From Aeromonas fluvialis (GTDB taxonomy: Bacteria > Pseudomonadota > Gammaproteobacteria > Enterobacterales > Aeromonadaceae), in the NCBI RefSeq assembly GCF_000819885.1, contig NZ_CDBO01000067.1, positions 61,067 to 125,066 on the forward strand: 64,000 bases of DNA, written 5' to 3'. Under the pieces are notes generated by a model. The model ran no database searches. It was not told where the DNA came from and saw nothing but the letters and a program-made list of their open reading frames with translations. How positions within the stretch are numbered: the stretch's first letter is position 1; each line of letters begins with the position of its first letter. Below are positions 1-10,727 of this stretch, piece by piece. Made by a program: the position numbers and the translations under genes.

Positions 1-485
1 AAGGGATGACTGACAGAAAAATGGTCCCTCAAAGGGGACCAAAAGGAACACTCATATCAAAACTAACACTCTGTGCTACTGACAAAAAAGCAGATACAGG
101 AGTATTGAACACACGGTGAGTCAAACCGCAAAGATACTGTAAAGCAGTTCGGATAAGTTGGGCAATTGTAATTTATGACAGGTCAACGATTGAATCTTTT
201 TTAGGTCGACAACAGAAACGTTTAAGATCATACAGTTAAAAAATAGATCAATAAGCTTGACCGGCGGGACTCAAATTGATCATTCTAATGCACTATGATG
301 GCATGGCCCATCTGTGTCTCGTGAAACTGGCAGGTACTTCCTTTGCATCAATCACCCGTCTGGATCGCTCTGTTGCTGTTAGTCCTGCCTATCGTGGGCA
401 GCCAGTTTCTCGGCCTGTGGTTTGCCAAGCCGATGGCCTTTCATCCCCTACCCTTCTCCCGCCAGGGGAGAAGGGGGACCAAGGC
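1..485. other. Intergenic/unassigned left edge
   Basis: No convincing gene is seen in this 485-base stretch. The first 250 bases are A+T-richer than the rest and look like promoter DNA for a gene outside the window. A GGTCCC/GGGACC stem lies near the left edge. A 10-bp stem (CCCTTCTCCC at 451-460 with GGGAGAAGGG at 66 in 466-475) sits just past the hutH stop codon and may end hutH transcription, although no T-tract follows it. A hydrophobic TTG-started 61-codon frame (343-528) overlaps hutH and is not convincing. Confidence 0.5.
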
Positions 486-2018
486 TTACAGGCTGGGCAG
501 CACCCCGGCCGGCAGCAGATCGTTGTAGCTGGCTCGGCCCAGCAGGGCGGCGGCCGCTTCGATATCCGGCGCAAAGTACCTGTCCTTGTCGTAGAAGCTC
601 ACCTCTGTCCGCAGTCGTCCCTTGGCCTGCTCGATCAGCTCGGTACTACGCAACGGCGCGCGAAAATCGAGCCCCTGGGCGGCAGCCAGCAGCTCGACCG
701 CCAGAATGCCACGGGTGTTCTCGGCCATGTCCGCCAGCCGGCGACCGGCGAAGGTGGCCATGGATACGTGATCTTCCTGGTTGGCCGAGGTGGGCAGGCT
801 GTCCACCGAGGCTGGGTGGGCCAAGGTCTTGTTCTCGGAGGCGAGCGCCGCCGAGGTGACCTGGGCGATCATAAAGCCGGAATTTACGCCCCCATTGTTG
901 ACCAGGAAGGGAGGCAGACCCGACATGCGCGAGTCGATGAGCAGGGCCATGCGACGCTCGGACAAGGAGCCGATCTCGGCGATGGCCAGCGCCAGGTTGT
1001 CGGCGGCGAAGGCCACGGGCTCAGCGTGGAAGTTGCCACCTGAGATGATCTCCTCGTCATCGGCGAACACCAGCGGGTTGTCAGAGACCGCGTTGGCTTC
1101 GCACACCAATACCTCGGCCGCCTGACGGATCTGGGTCAGGCAGGCGCCCATCACCTGAGGCTGGCAGCGCAATGAGTAGGGATCCTGCACCTTCTCGCAG
1201 TTGTGGTGAGACATGCCGATCTCGCTGAGATCCCCGAGCAGGTGGCGGTAGCAGCTGGCCGCGTCGATCTGGCCGCGCTGGCCGCGCACCGCGTGGATGC
1301 GGGCATCGAACGGACGGCGGCTGCCGAGCGCCGCCTCGACGCTCATGGCACCGATGACGGTGGCGCCGGCGTAGAGATCCTCGGCGTGGAACAAGCCTTC
1401 CAGCGCGAAGGCGGTGCTCGCCTGGGTGCCATTGAGCAGGGCCAGCCCCTCTTTCGGCGCCAGGGCGATGGGCTCAAGCCCGGCGATGCGCAGGGCCTCG
1501 GCTGCGGCGATCTCGCGCCCGTCGTGACGGGCCTTGCCCTCACCGATCAGCAGGCAGCTCATATGGGCCAGCGGCGCCAGATCGCCGGAGGCGCCGACGG
1601 AGCCCTTCTTCGGCACCACAGGGTAGACCTCGGCGTTGATGAGGCGCATCAGGGCCTCCAGCACCGTCAGCCGGATGCCGGAGAAGCCCCGCGCCAGGGA
1701 GTTGAGCTTGAGTACCATCATCAGCCGCACGGTGGCGTCATCCATATAGGTGCCGATGCCCGCAGCATGGGAGAGCACGATGGAGCGCTGCAGCTCGTCC
1801 AGCTGCTCCACCGGAATGCGGGTGTTGGCCAGCAGGCCAAAGCCGGTGTTGATGCCATACACCACCCGGTTCTGTTCGATCACCTTGGTAACCACGGCAG
1901 CGGAGGCGTGGATCCCCGCCAGCGCGGCGGGATCCAGTGAAACATGTACCGGCTCGCGGCTGACGCGACGCAGGGTGGCGAGATCCAGCTCACCCGGGGT
2001 AATAGTCAATTCAAACAT
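486..2018 (-). CDS. hutH: Histidine ammonia-lyase HutH
   Basis: Deaminates L-histidine to urocanate and ammonia, the first step of histidine degradation, in the cytoplasm. The 510-residue product has the usual family length. It carries the ASG tripeptide (residues about 143-145, in [11 protein letters not shown]) that cyclises into the MIO electrophile. The start is the ATG before [10 protein letters not shown]; an AAGGAAAGG Shine-Dalgarno lies about 10 bases upstream. A longer in-frame extension would overlap hutU and is not needed. It is the last gene of hutI-hutG-hutU-hutH, 4 bases after the hutU stop. Expression probably follows the HutC operators upstream of hutI. Confidence 0.97.
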   Translation of the reverse strand: MFELTITPGELDLATLRRVSREPVHVSLDPAALAGIHASAAVVTKVIEQNRVVYGINTGFGLLANTRIPVEQLDELQRSIVLSHAAGIGTYMDDATVRLMMVLKLNSLARGFSGIRLTVLEALMRLINAEVYPVVPKKGSVGASGDLAPLAHMSCLLIGEGKARHDGREIAAAEALRIAGLEPIALAPKEGLALLNGTQASTAFALEGLFHAEDLYAGATVIGAMSVEAALGSRRPFDARIHAVRGQRGQIDAASCYRHLLGDLSEIGMSHHNCEKVQDPYSLRCQPQVMGACLTQIRQAAEVLVCEANAVSDNPLVFADDEEIISGGNFHAEPVAFAADNLALAIAEIGSLSERRMALLIDSRMSGLPPFLVNNGGVNSGFMIAQVTSAALASENKTLAHPASVDSLPTSANQEDHVSMATFAGRRLADMAENTRGILAVELLAAAQGLDFRAPLRSTELIEQAKGRLRTEVSFYDKDRYFAPDIEAAAALLGRASYNDLLPAGVLPSL

Positions 2019-2022
2019 GGTG

Positions 2023-3744
<1,722 letters not shown>

Positions 3745-3772
3745 AGACACTCCTTGTTTATGGATTCGGTCA

Positions 3773-4702
3773 CTACTTGGTTAGCTGGTGGACCAGACGG
3801 GCCGCCACGCGGGCACTGCGGTTGTCCTGATCCAACGTCGGGTTGTACTCGGCCAGATCGGCGAGCCTGAGCTTGCCGCTGGCCCGGATATGGGCGATGA
3901 GCGGTTCGATAACCGCCAGTTCCACGCCGCGAGCGGCCGGTGCACTGACGCCGGGCATCACGGCAGCGGGCAGCACATCGAGATCGATGGTGAGATAGAG
4001 GTGATCGCAACGGGCCATAAAGGCATCCAGCCCCGCCAGCAGGGCTGGCAGCTCGCGCTGGGTCATGGCCTCGTCCAGCACGTGCCACACCCCCAACGTT
4101 TGCGCTCTGGCAAAAAGCGACTGAGTATTGGCCGTCTCGGCCACCCCGAGGCAGGCGTAGGTAAAGGGGTAGCCTTGCGCCGCACACTGCTCGGCGATCT
4201 GAAAGAAGGGGGTGCCGGAACTCGCCTGTTCCTGTTTCATGCGCAGGTCGAAGTGGGCGTCGAAGTTGATGATGCCCACCCTGCCCTTGCCATCAAGATG
4301 GCGGTTGAGACCACTCCAGCTGCCGAAGGCCACCTCGTGGCCGCCCCCCAGCACCAGCGGGAAGTGGCCCTGCCACAGCGCGGCTGCGACCCGCTCGGCC
4401 AGCCGGCCTTGGGCAGCATCGAGATCGCCATCGGAGCAGATCACATCCCCGCCATCATAGACAGGCCGATTCAGGTGCCAGGCGGTGTTGGCCAGCAGCT
4501 TGCGTACCGCCAGCGGCGCCCCGGCGGCGCCAATGCGCCCCTTGTTGCGGCGCACCCCCTCGTCACAGGCAAAGCCGAGCAGCACCACCCCGGCAGCCTC
4601 TTGTGCCCCGGCAGACCATGGCTGCACCTTGTCATGCCAGCGCAGGGCCAGTTCACCATCTTCCGGGTCCTGACGACCCTGCCATACCTGCATCTCGCTC
4701 AT
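3773..4702 (-). CDS. hutG: Formimidoylglutamase HutG
   Basis: Hydrolyses N-formimidoyl-L-glutamate to glutamate and formamide, the last step of the four-enzyme Hut route. The 309-residue protein is an arginase/ureohydrolase fold enzyme. The Mn-binding signatures are visible: GGGHE, DAHFD and TIDLDVLP, the last matching the usual S/T-x-D-x-D motif. The start chosen (MSEMQVW) overlaps the hutI stop in an ATGA, implying translational coupling. An open frame continues far upstream in the same register, but that is antisense-free overlap with hutI and not coding. Confidence 0.96.
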   Translation of the reverse strand: MSEMQVWQGRQDPEDGELALRWHDKVQPWSAGAQEAAGVVLLGFACDEGVRRNKGRIGAAGAPLAVRKLLANTAWHLNRPVYDGGDVICSDGDLDAAQGRLAERVAAALWQGHFPLVLGGGHEVAFGSWSGLNRHLDGKGRVGIINFDAHFDLRMKQEQASSGTPFFQIAEQCAAQGYPFTYACLGVAETANTQSLFARAQTLGVWHVLDEAMTQRELPALLAGLDAFMARCDHLYLTIDLDVLPAAVMPGVSAPAARGVELAVIEPLIAHIRASGKLRLADLAEYNPTLDQDNRSARVAARLVHQLTK

Positions 4703-5922
4703 GCCAGGCCTCCCAGGGTTTCCTCTCCTTTCACGACCCGCGCCACCAGCTGGTCGACGCCGACCTGATAGGCCAGCTCGGCCGGGTGGGCGCACGACCA
4801 GACCAGGAAATCGGCCTCCATGCCCACCTTGAGCTGACCCAGTCCTGCTTCGCCGAGCGCCGTGGCGCCGTGGCGGGTGACGCCGCACAGCGCCTCCTCC
4901 GGGGTGAGACGAAACAGGGTGCAGGCCATGTTCATGGCCAGACGCAGGGAGACCAGCGGCGAGGTGCCAGGGTTGATGTCGGAGGCGACCGCGATGGGCA
5001 CGCCGGCCTCGCGCAGCGCCTGCACCGGCGGCAAGGTGGTGTCGCGCAGGAAGTAGAAGGCACCGGGCAGCAGCACCGCCACCGTGCCGCTCTCGGCCAA
5101 GGCGGCGATGCCGGCTGCATCCAGGTGTTCCAGGTGATCCACCGAGAGGGCGCGGTAGCGGGCGGCGAGCGCGCTGCCCCCTAAGTTGGAGAGCTGATCC
5201 ATGTGCCCCTTGACCGGCAGGCCGTGAGCATGGGCGGCGGCGAAGACCCGCTCGCACTGGGCCAGGTTGAAGGCGATCCCCTCGCAGAAGACGTCGACCG
5301 CGTCGGCCAACCCCTCGGCGGCGGCGATCGGGATCAGCTGGTCGCAGATGAGATCGACCCAGCCATCAGCATTGAACTCAGGCGGCACGGCGTGGGCCGC
5401 CAGCAGGGTGGTGCGCACCCGCACCGGCAGGGCACGGCCAAGGTGGCGCGCGACCCGCAGCATCTTGAGCTCGTCCTCCAGGGTCAGGCCATAGCCGGAC
5501 TTGATCTCGACCGTGGTGACCCCTTCGCGCAGCAGGCTCTTGAGCCGGCTGGCCGCCAGCGTGAACAACTCCTCCTCGCTGGCCGCACGGGTGGCACGCA
5601 CCGTGCTGAGGATGCCACCACCCTGGCGGGCAATCTCGCTGTAGGGGACCCCCTGCAGCCGCTGCTCGAACTCGGCGGCGCGGCTGCCGGCATAGATGAG
5701 GTGGGTATGGCAGTCGATTAGCCCCGGGGTCGCCAGGCGGCCTTTCATATCCTGCCAGCTCTCGGGAAAGGGCCCGGTCAGCTCGCTCATGGGGATCAGG
5801 GCGTGGATCCGGCCCGCTCTCACGCCGAGGGCGTGGGGAGCCAGAAGGTCATAGCCATTGCTCATGGTGGCGGGAGTGAGGTTGATCCAGACCCGATCGC
5901 AGGCCAACAGTTCCTTGTTCAT
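4699..5922 (-). CDS. hutI: Imidazolonepropionase HutI
   Basis: Opens the imidazolone ring to give N-formimidoyl-L-glutamate, step three of histidine degradation. The 407-residue protein is an amidohydrolase-superfamily member with the metal-binding DCHTH motif near residue 70, the later KGHMDQ segment and an ASDINPG segment near residue 315. The start is the ATG of MNKELLACD, preceded by CGGAG; a longer reading frame would swallow the operator. It is the first gene of the hut operon, and a HutC-type palindrome lies 15-24 bases upstream of the start codon. Confidence 0.96.
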   Translation of the reverse strand: MNKELLACDRVWINLTPATMSNGYDLLAPHALGVRAGRIHALIPMSELTGPFPESWQDMKGRLATPGLIDCHTHLIYAGSRAAEFEQRLQGVPYSEIARQGGGILSTVRATRAASEEELFTLAASRLKSLLREGVTTVEIKSGYGLTLEDELKMLRVARHLGRALPVRVRTTLLAAHAVPPEFNADGWVDLICDQLIPIAAAEGLADAVDVFCEGIAFNLAQCERVFAAAHAHGLPVKGHMDQLSNLGGSALAARYRALSVDHLEHLDAAGIAALAESGTVAVLLPGAFYFLRDTTLPPVQALREAGVPIAVASDINPGTSPLVSLRLAMNMACTLFRLTPEEALCGVTRHGATALGEAGLGQLKVGMEADFLVWSCAHPAELAYQVGVDQLVARVVKGEETLGGLA

Positions 5923-5936
5923 GCCAGACTCCGAAA

Positions 5937-5946
5937 TGTATATACA
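5937..5946. promoter_or_regulatory. HutC operator 1, upstream of hutI
   Basis: Perfect palindrome TGTATATACA in the context ATGTATATACAATT, matching the known core of HutC operators in gammaproteobacteria. It lies between the hutI start and a possible TATAAG -10 box, so bound HutC would block initiation of the hutIGUH transcript. Confidence 0.8.
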
Positions 5947-6028
5947 ATTCTTATACAGGAAGTGGCACAGGCAAACCAGATCGCTCGTTACAAAGCTGCA
6001 ACAACGATCACGCTTAGAGTATAGGCAC

Positions 6029-6050
6029 AAAAAAACCGCCGGTCGGGCGG
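6029..6050 (-). terminator. Terminator of hutC
   Basis: On the minus strand, stem CCGCC/GGCGG with a five-base loop followed by seven T. It lies between the hutC stop and the hutI promoter region and separates the repressor transcript from the operon. Confidence 0.75.
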
Positions 6051-6068
6051 GTCAGTGGAACAGAGTAA

Positions 6069-6078
6069 TGTATATACA
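6069..6078. promoter_or_regulatory. HutC operator 2, at the hutC 3' end
   Basis: A second TGTATATACA palindrome, 132 bases from operator 1 (centre to centre) and directly abutting the hutC stop codon at 6080. The flanks (AATGTATATACAATT) are nearly the same as those of operator 1. The pair could support looping or cooperative binding. Confidence 0.75.
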
Positions 6079-6079
6079 A

Positions 6080-6784
6080 TTAGGCGAATCGAGTCTGGGA
6101 ACGCAGCCGGTAACGATCCCCCGGCGAGAGCAGACGGGCATAGGAGACCAGCCCCCCCTCTGACCAGGTGCGTCGATGCAGCAGCAGACAGGGGGTATCG
6201 ACCCGCACCTGCAGCAGGGCCGCCTCACCGGCGCTCGGCAACACGGCCTCCACCAGATGCTCCATCTCGGAGAGGGGACAGACCTGCATCAGGTAGGCGT
6301 TGGGAGTGAGAGTGGTGAAGTCCTGTTCGCCATACCCGGGCAAGCGCTCGGCATCGACGAAGCGCTCCTCGAGCTGGAGAGGCTCATTGTCGGACTGATG
6401 GACGATCAGGCTGTGGAAGATGGGGGCGCCAACCCGCAGGCCAAGCTGCACCGCCACCTTCTCGTCGGCCCTCTGTTGCTCCAGCCGGATCACCCGGGCA
6501 CTGTAGCAGGCGCCGCGCTCGGCGATCTCGTCCGCGATGTTGCGGATCTCGAGCAGGGGCGACTCGGCACGGCGATCTGCCACGAAGCTGCCGGATCCGG
6601 CGGTACGCACCAGCCATCCCTCGGCAGTCAGTTCGCGCAGGGCCTTGTTCACCGTCATGCGGCTGACACCGAAGCGCTCGCACAACGCCGCCTCGGTCGG
6701 GATCCGACCGCCCGCCTGATAGTGACGTTCGCGGATCCCGTCCAGAATGTGCTGCTTGATCTGCAGATAGAGGGCCGGAACCAA
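6080..6784 (-). CDS. hutC: Histidine utilisation repressor HutC (GntR family)
   Basis: Transcriptional repressor of the hut operon, released by urocanate in characterised relatives. An N-terminal GntR winged helix is clear (PALYLQIKQHILDGI, then CERFGVSRMTVNKALREL), followed by a UTRA ligand-binding domain (ERFVDAERLPGY, LLLHRRTW). The start is uncertain. The frame is open far upstream into the carbonic anhydrase gene, but the family begins just before the LYLQIK helix. The only nearby start codon found is a TTG at 6784, giving 234 residues, with weak GAGG upstream. It is followed by its own terminator. Confidence 0.85.
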   Translation of the reverse strand: MVPALYLQIKQHILDGIRERHYQAGGRIPTEAALCERFGVSRMTVNKALRELTAEGWLVRTAGSGSFVADRRAESPLLEIRNIADEIAERGACYSARVIRLEQQRADEKVAVQLGLRVGAPIFHSLIVHQSDNEPLQLEERFVDAERLPGYGEQDFTTLTPNAYLMQVCPLSEMEHLVEAVLPSAGEAALLQVRVDTPCLLLHRRTWSEGGLVSYARLLSPGDRYRLRSQTRFA

Positions 6785-6794
6785 GGGGTGTGCC

Positions 6795-7454
6795 TCAGCG
6801 CCGACGGTGGGGCGGACGCATGTCCGGCCAGGCGCGATAGACGTCGGGGATCTGGTCGGGCCCGCTAATGCAGAGATCGAGATCGTGCAGCAGGCCGTCC
6901 TTGATCCCATAGATCCAGCCATGCACCGCCAGCTCCTGCCCTTTGCGCCAGGCGTTCTGGATGATGGTGGTGTGGCAGACGTTGGCGACCTGCTCGGCCA
7001 CGTTCAGCTCGCACAGATAGTCGAAGCGTTCATGCTCATCCTCGATGGCATCCAGCTGCTCTCGATACTTGAAGTAGACATCCTTGATGTTGCGCAGCCA
7101 GTTGTCGATGAGCCCCAGCTCCTGGTTCTGCATCGCCGCCTTGACGCCACCGCAACCGTAGTGACCGCAGACAATGATGTGCTTCACCTTGAGCACCTCG
7201 ACCGCGTATTGCAGCACGGAGAGGCAGTTGAAGTCGGTATGGACCACCAGATTGGCCACGTTGCGGTGGACGAAGACATCCCCCGGCAGCAGCCCCATCA
7301 GCTGGTTGGCGGGGACCCGGCTGTCGGAACAACCGATCCAGAGGTATTCGGGAGCCTGCTGGGCCGAGAGGGTGGCAAAGAAGGCGGGATCCTCGGCCTT
7401 GATCTGCTCCGCCCACTCGCGGTTGTTGGTAAACAGGTCGTTCAACAGTTTCAC
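6795..7454 (-). CDS. can: Beta-class carbonic anhydrase
   Basis: Interconverts CO2 and bicarbonate in the cytoplasm, supplying bicarbonate for biosynthesis. The 219-residue protein has the zinc ligands and catalytic dyad of the beta class: CSDSR (Cys, Asp, Arg) near residue 42 and HYGCGG (His, Cys) near residue 98. It is closest to E. coli Can/YadF. It is transcribed on the minus strand between rpoH and hutC; its stop is only about 10 bases from the proposed hutC start, so read-through into hutC is possible. Confidence 0.94.
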   Translation of the reverse strand: MKLLNDLFTNNREWAEQIKAEDPAFFATLSAQQAPEYLWIGCSDSRVPANQLMGLLPGDVFVHRNVANLVVHTDFNCLSVLQYAVEVLKVKHIIVCGHYGCGGVKAAMQNQELGLIDNWLRNIKDVYFKYREQLDAIEDEHERFDYLCELNVAEQVANVCHTTIIQNAWRKGQELAVHGWIYGIKDGLLHDLDLCISGPDQIPDVYRAWPDMRPPHRRR

Positions 7455-7539
7455 TATCTGCTCTCCCTACTGTGGCAGTGGCGGCAACATACCATACACA
7501 AGGGTAACCAAGGCAAGGCCGACCAGATCGTTGCGAAAC

Positions 7540-7567
7540 AAAAACAGGGCCATCAGGCCCTGTTTTT
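7540..7567. terminator. Bidirectional terminator between rpoH and can
   Basis: Twelve-base perfect stem AAAAACAGGGCC/GGCCCTGTTTTT with loop ATCA. It works on either strand and most plausibly ends the rpoH transcript just after its stop codon. Confidence 0.85.
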
Positions 7568-7580
7568 ATGAGAGGAAGCA

Positions 7581-8435
7581 TCAGGCTTCCATGGCGTCTT
7601 TCAGCTTCTTGAGTGCGTTTTTCTCAAGCTGACGCACGCGTTCGGCAGAGACGCCGTAGGTATCGGCCAGCTCCTGCAGCGTGGTCTTGCTCTCGTCATC
7701 CAACCAGCGGGCACGGATGATATGCTGGCTGCGCTCGTCCAGAGTGGCGAGGGCAGAGCTCAGGCGACGGGTCGCGTGATCGTCCCAGTTATCGTTCTCG
7801 ATGGTAGCGGCCAGATCGGAAGATTTATCCTCCAGATAGTGGACGGGGGCAAAGCCACCCTCTTCGTCATCGTCGCCGACCAGCTCGAACGCCTGATCAT
7901 AGTTGCTCATGCGCGCTTCCATCTCGGTCACGTCGCTGGCGGAGACGCCAAGATCGGCAGCCACCGCCTGCACCTCTTCGTGGTTCAGCCAGCCGAGACG
8001 CTTCTTGGATTTGCGCAGGTTAAAAAAGAGCTTGCGCTGGGCCTTGGTGGTCGCCACCTTGACCATGCGCCAGTTGCGCAGGACATATTCGTGGATTTCG
8101 GCCTTGATCCAGTGCACCGCAAAGGAGACCAGACGTACGCCGACGGTCGGGTCGAAGCGCTTGACCGCCTTCATCAGGCCGATGTTGCCTTCCTGTACCA
8201 GATCAGCCTGAGGCAGGCCGTAACCGGCATAACTCTTGGCGACATGAACGACAAAGCGCAGGTGCGACATAACCAGCTGGCGGGCAGCCTCGAGATCGCC
8301 ATCCTGCTGCAAACGCTCAGCCAGTTCACGTTCTTCCTCTGCGCTCAGCACCGGAATAGAGTTTACTGCCTGGATATAGCCTTCCAGACTACCTTGCGGA
8401 ATCAGAGCCATAGTGCGCTGCAATGAAGTTCCCAT
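7581..8435 (-). CDS. rpoH: RNA polymerase heat-shock sigma factor RpoH (sigma 32)
   Basis: Directs RNA polymerase to heat-shock promoters. The 284-residue protein has the region 1.2/2 block ([33 protein letters not shown]), the RpoH box region ([18 protein letters not shown]) and a C-terminal region 4 helix-turn-helix ([19 protein letters not shown]). All are very close to E. coli RpoH. The start is the ATG with AGAGG about eight bases upstream; a second in-frame Met eight codons later is possible. It lies downstream of ftsYEX in the usual order, but with a terminator between. Confidence 0.97.
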   Translation of the reverse strand: MGTSLQRTMALIPQGSLEGYIQAVNSIPVLSAEEERELAERLQQDGDLEAARQLVMSHLRFVVHVAKSYAGYGLPQADLVQEGNIGLMKAVKRFDPTVGVRLVSFAVHWIKAEIHEYVLRNWRMVKVATTKAQRKLFFNLRKSKKRLGWLNHEEVQAVAADLGVSASDVTEMEARMSNYDQAFELVGDDDEEGGFAPVHYLEDKSSDLAATIENDNWDDHATRRLSSALATLDERSQHIIRARWLDDESKTTLQELADTYGVSAERVRQLEKNALKKLKDAMEA

Positions 8436-8589
8436 CTGTTACCTCTTACTTTTCTATCGAATCAGTCTAACACCCTGAGAGGGTCTGTCTACTGACCGGA
8501 TGCCATTCTGCGGCGTGTATCAAAGATACATGCCCAGTTTTAGACCGGCTTATCTTAAGCCTGCAGAATGAATCATGAATGAACAGTCA

Positions 8590-8619
8590 AAAAAAGGGGG
8601 GTCACAATGAAGGACCCCC
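8590..8619 (-). terminator. Terminator downstream of ftsX (minus strand)
   Basis: On the minus strand GGGGGTC (8619-8613) pairs with GACCCCC (8603-8597), followed by about seven T. It separates the ftsYEX transcript, or a small RNA, from rpoH. Confidence 0.75.
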
Positions 8620-8810
8620 GAAAAGTAGCATGCTAAGTCCATTGTTGCGGAGCTCGCAACCTTCACATGCTTGCCAAGTCTGACGAGCAGGGCAGAGGGG
8701 CCACACCCGTATAAATGCTTCAGCTTTAATAGACTGCTTATAAATCAGAAGATTCTCTGGATCTGACGAAGATCCGGAAGATCATTATTATTCAGAATAC
8801 TCTGACTATG

Positions 8811-8839
8811 GGGGCCAAGCCAGAAACGGCCCCTTTTTT
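8811..8839 (+). terminator. Plus-strand terminator in the rpoH-ftsX spacer
   Basis: GGGGCC/GGCCCC stem with an 11-base loop followed by six T on the plus strand. No plus-strand gene is upstream of it, so it either ends an unannotated RNA starting after about 8620 or protects ftsX from antisense transcription. Confidence 0.65.
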
Positions 8840-8888
8840 ACTTGATCCGCCTCTCAAAATCCAGTGATTTACCTTGATGGCAAAGTAA

Positions 8889-9842
8889 TCAGGAAGGCTC
8901 GATATCGCGAATGTGGCGATGGACCGAGAACCAGGAGGCAATCAGCCCGAGCAGGGCACCCAGCAAGATCAGATTGACCCCGTCTACCGCGCCCATGCCC
9001 ACCAGCCGGAAGTTACTGTTATACAAACCCGCCAGCTCCTTCACCGCCCCTTCGCTCCAGATCACCATCACTTCGGTCAGCCACCAGGCCAACATGCCAC
9101 CGATCACCCCAAACCAGATGCCGGTATAGAGGAAAGGACGGTGAATAAAGGCGTCGGTCGCCCCCACCAGCTTGAGCACCTCGATCTCGGAGCGCTGGTT
9201 GAGGATGTTGAGACGCAGGGTATTACCGACGATCAGCAACACAGCGGAGAGCAGCAGCACCGCGATACCGGTGATGGTGTGGCGCAGCAAGTTCATGATC
9301 CCCTGCAGCCGGGTCAACCACTGCAGGTCCAGCTTGCCCTGCTCAACCCCGTCCTCGTTGTTGAGCTTGCCGAGCAGCTCGGCGGCCCCCTCCGGATTCT
9401 GCCAGCGTGGATCCGGAATGACGCTCAGCACCGGCGGCAGCGGGTTACTGTCGAGATAGTCGAGGGCATCACCGAAGCCGGAGATCTCACGAAACTCCCG
9501 CAACGCATCGTCACGGCTCAGGTAGGTGACCGAATCCACCTCGGGATAGAGCAGGATCCTGTGCTGCAGATCGAGAATGCTCTGCTCCGGCAGATCCTTG
9601 CGCAGATAGAGGGAGATCTGGGAGCTGGTCTGCCAGCTCCCCTCCACCACCTCGGCATTTTTCAGCAGCACGTGGAAACAGGAGGGCAGCGCCAGACTGA
9701 CACCAAGTACCGCCAGCGTCATCAGGGAGGCGAGCGGATTGCGCCACAGCTCCCCGAGACTGGCAAACGCCTGCCTCACATGATCAACTCCGTACATCAT
9801 CAGACGGCGCAGCGGCGGTTGTTTATGACGAACGATAGCCAT
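8889..9842 (-). CDS. ftsX: Cell division protein FtsX
   Basis: Membrane subunit of the FtsEX complex, which in related bacteria regulates septal peptidoglycan hydrolases through periplasmic activators. The 317-residue protein has a cytoplasmic N-terminus, a first transmembrane helix (LASLMTLAVLGVSLAL region), a large periplasmic domain and three C-terminal membrane helices, the usual FtsX topology. Its start codon overlaps the ftsE stop by one base (TGATG), so the two are translationally coupled. It ends the ftsY-ftsE-ftsX unit. Confidence 0.96.
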   Translation of the reverse strand: MAIVRHKQPPLRRLMMYGVDHVRQAFASLGELWRNPLASLMTLAVLGVSLALPSCFHVLLKNAEVVEGSWQTSSQISLYLRKDLPEQSILDLQHRILLYPEVDSVTYLSRDDALREFREISGFGDALDYLDSNPLPPVLSVIPDPRWQNPEGAAELLGKLNNEDGVEQGKLDLQWLTRLQGIMNLLRHTITGIAVLLLSAVLLIVGNTLRLNILNQRSEIEVLKLVGATDAFIHRPFLYTGIWFGVIGGMLAWWLTEVMVIWSEGAVKELAGLYNSNFRLVGMGAVDGVNLILLGALLGLIASWFSVHRHIRDIEPS

Positions 9843-10510
9843 CAGAGCTCCTCCCCGGCCGAATACATGCGACCCGCCTTGAGGGTCAGGGTGCGATAGC
9901 GCATGCGGGCGATCAGCCCCAAATCGTGGGTGGCAATCAGTACCGAGACCCCAAAATTGTTGAACTCCTGAAATAGCCGCATGATATCCATCGAGAGCTG
10001 GGGATCCAGGTTGCCGGTCGGCTCATCCGCCAGCAGCAGCGGCGGCTTGTTGACGATGGCACGGGCGATGCCAACCCGCTGCTGTTCACCACCGGAGAGC
10101 ATACGCGGCTGGTAACGCTCCTTGCCGAGCAACCCCACCTTGTCCAGCGCCGCCGCGACCCGCTTGTTAATGTCGGCATGGCTGTAGCCGTCGATCACCA
10201 GCGGCAGCGCCACGTTGTCGAACACAGTGCGATCCATCAGCAGGCGGTGATCCTGAAAGATCATGCCAATCTGGCGGCGAACATAGGGGATCTGGCTGCG
10301 CTGGATATGGCTGACGTCATCGCCGTGGAAGAAAACGCGGCCGTCGGTCGGGCGCTCCATCACGCTGATCAGTTTGAGGAGGGTACTCTTGCCCGCCCCC
10401 GAGTGTCCGGTCAGAAAGGCCATCTCCCCCTTGCGCAGGTGAAAGCTGACCTTCTGCAGCGCCTGATGGCCGCCGCTGTATACCTTGCTGACCTTGTCAA
10501 AACGAATCAT
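9842..10510 (-). CDS. ftsE: Cell division ATP-binding protein FtsE
   Basis: ABC-type ATPase partner of FtsX. The 222 residues include Walker A (GHSGAGKST), the ABC signature (LSGGEQQR), Walker B (LLLADEPTG) and the H-loop (IATHD). The start ATG begins the typical [11 protein letters not shown]. It overlaps ftsX by one base. The spacer upstream towards ftsY (217 bases) contains a decayed repeat and a stem-loop, described separately. Confidence 0.97.
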   Translation of the reverse strand: MIRFDKVSKVYSGGHQALQKVSFHLRKGEMAFLTGHSGAGKSTLLKLISVMERPTDGRVFFHGDDVSHIQRSQIPYVRRQIGMIFQDHRLLMDRTVFDNVALPLVIDGYSHADINKRVAAALDKVGLLGKERYQPRMLSGGEQQRVGIARAIVNKPPLLLADEPTGNLDPQLSMDIMRLFQEFNNFGVSVLIATHDLGLIARMRYRTLTLKAGRMYSAGEEL

Positions 10511-10727
10511 AACGGTTCCCTGAGATTGACCTACCCCGACCGGGATCGAAGTATGGCGCGCTGCCTCATTGCGGCGACACTGTAACGTGATGAGAGAGTT
10601 AATCCACCACTGACCATCTTGTCATCCTGATCGCCACGACTCACACGCTGACAGTGACAAACCCCGACCGAAGTCGGGGTATGAAACACTTTTTCATCAC
10701 GGCTGAGCTGACCCATCGCGGCCGGGC
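10511..10727 (-). repeat. ftsY-ftsE spacer built of decayed repeats
   Basis: Two similar blocks, about 128 bases apart, can be aligned on the minus strand. The upstream one runs from about 10712 and contains CATACCCCGAC at 10683-10673. The other contains CATACTTCGA at 10555 and leads directly into the ftsE start. Shared pieces are GCCG..ATGA, CATAC, GGTCGGGGT, GTCA.T.TCAG and GACAAG..GTCAG. Three 19-base units beginning CATCRCGGC (10695, 10714, 10733) overlap the ftsY stop. A stem-loop CCCCGAC/GTCGGGG at 10662-10679 with only three T may act as a weak terminator. Best read as a decayed duplication across the junction. Confidence 0.5.

Larger units (their letters stand above)
8436..8888. other. 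rpoH-ftsX spacer with two opposed terminators; candidate small RNA(s)
   Basis: No protein gene is seen in this 453-base spacer. Besides rpoH promoter DNA it holds two intrinsic terminators that face outward: one for minus-strand transcripts at the left and one for plus-strand transcripts at the right. Between them are further hairpins: GTTGCG/CGCAAC (8644-8660) and GGATC/GATCC near 8759-8775. I did not recognise a known RNA family or a strong promoter on either strand. Confidence 0.4.

Noticed and set aside
343..528. 61-codon hydrophobic frame with TTG start at the left edge
   Set aside because: Overlaps the hutH end, and its second half is the hairpin sequence; no supporting evidence for translation.
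6785..6922. Longer N-terminus for HutC starting inside the carbonic anhydrase gene
   Set aside because: It would add about 46 residues not found in the family and overlap the neighbour by 128 bases.
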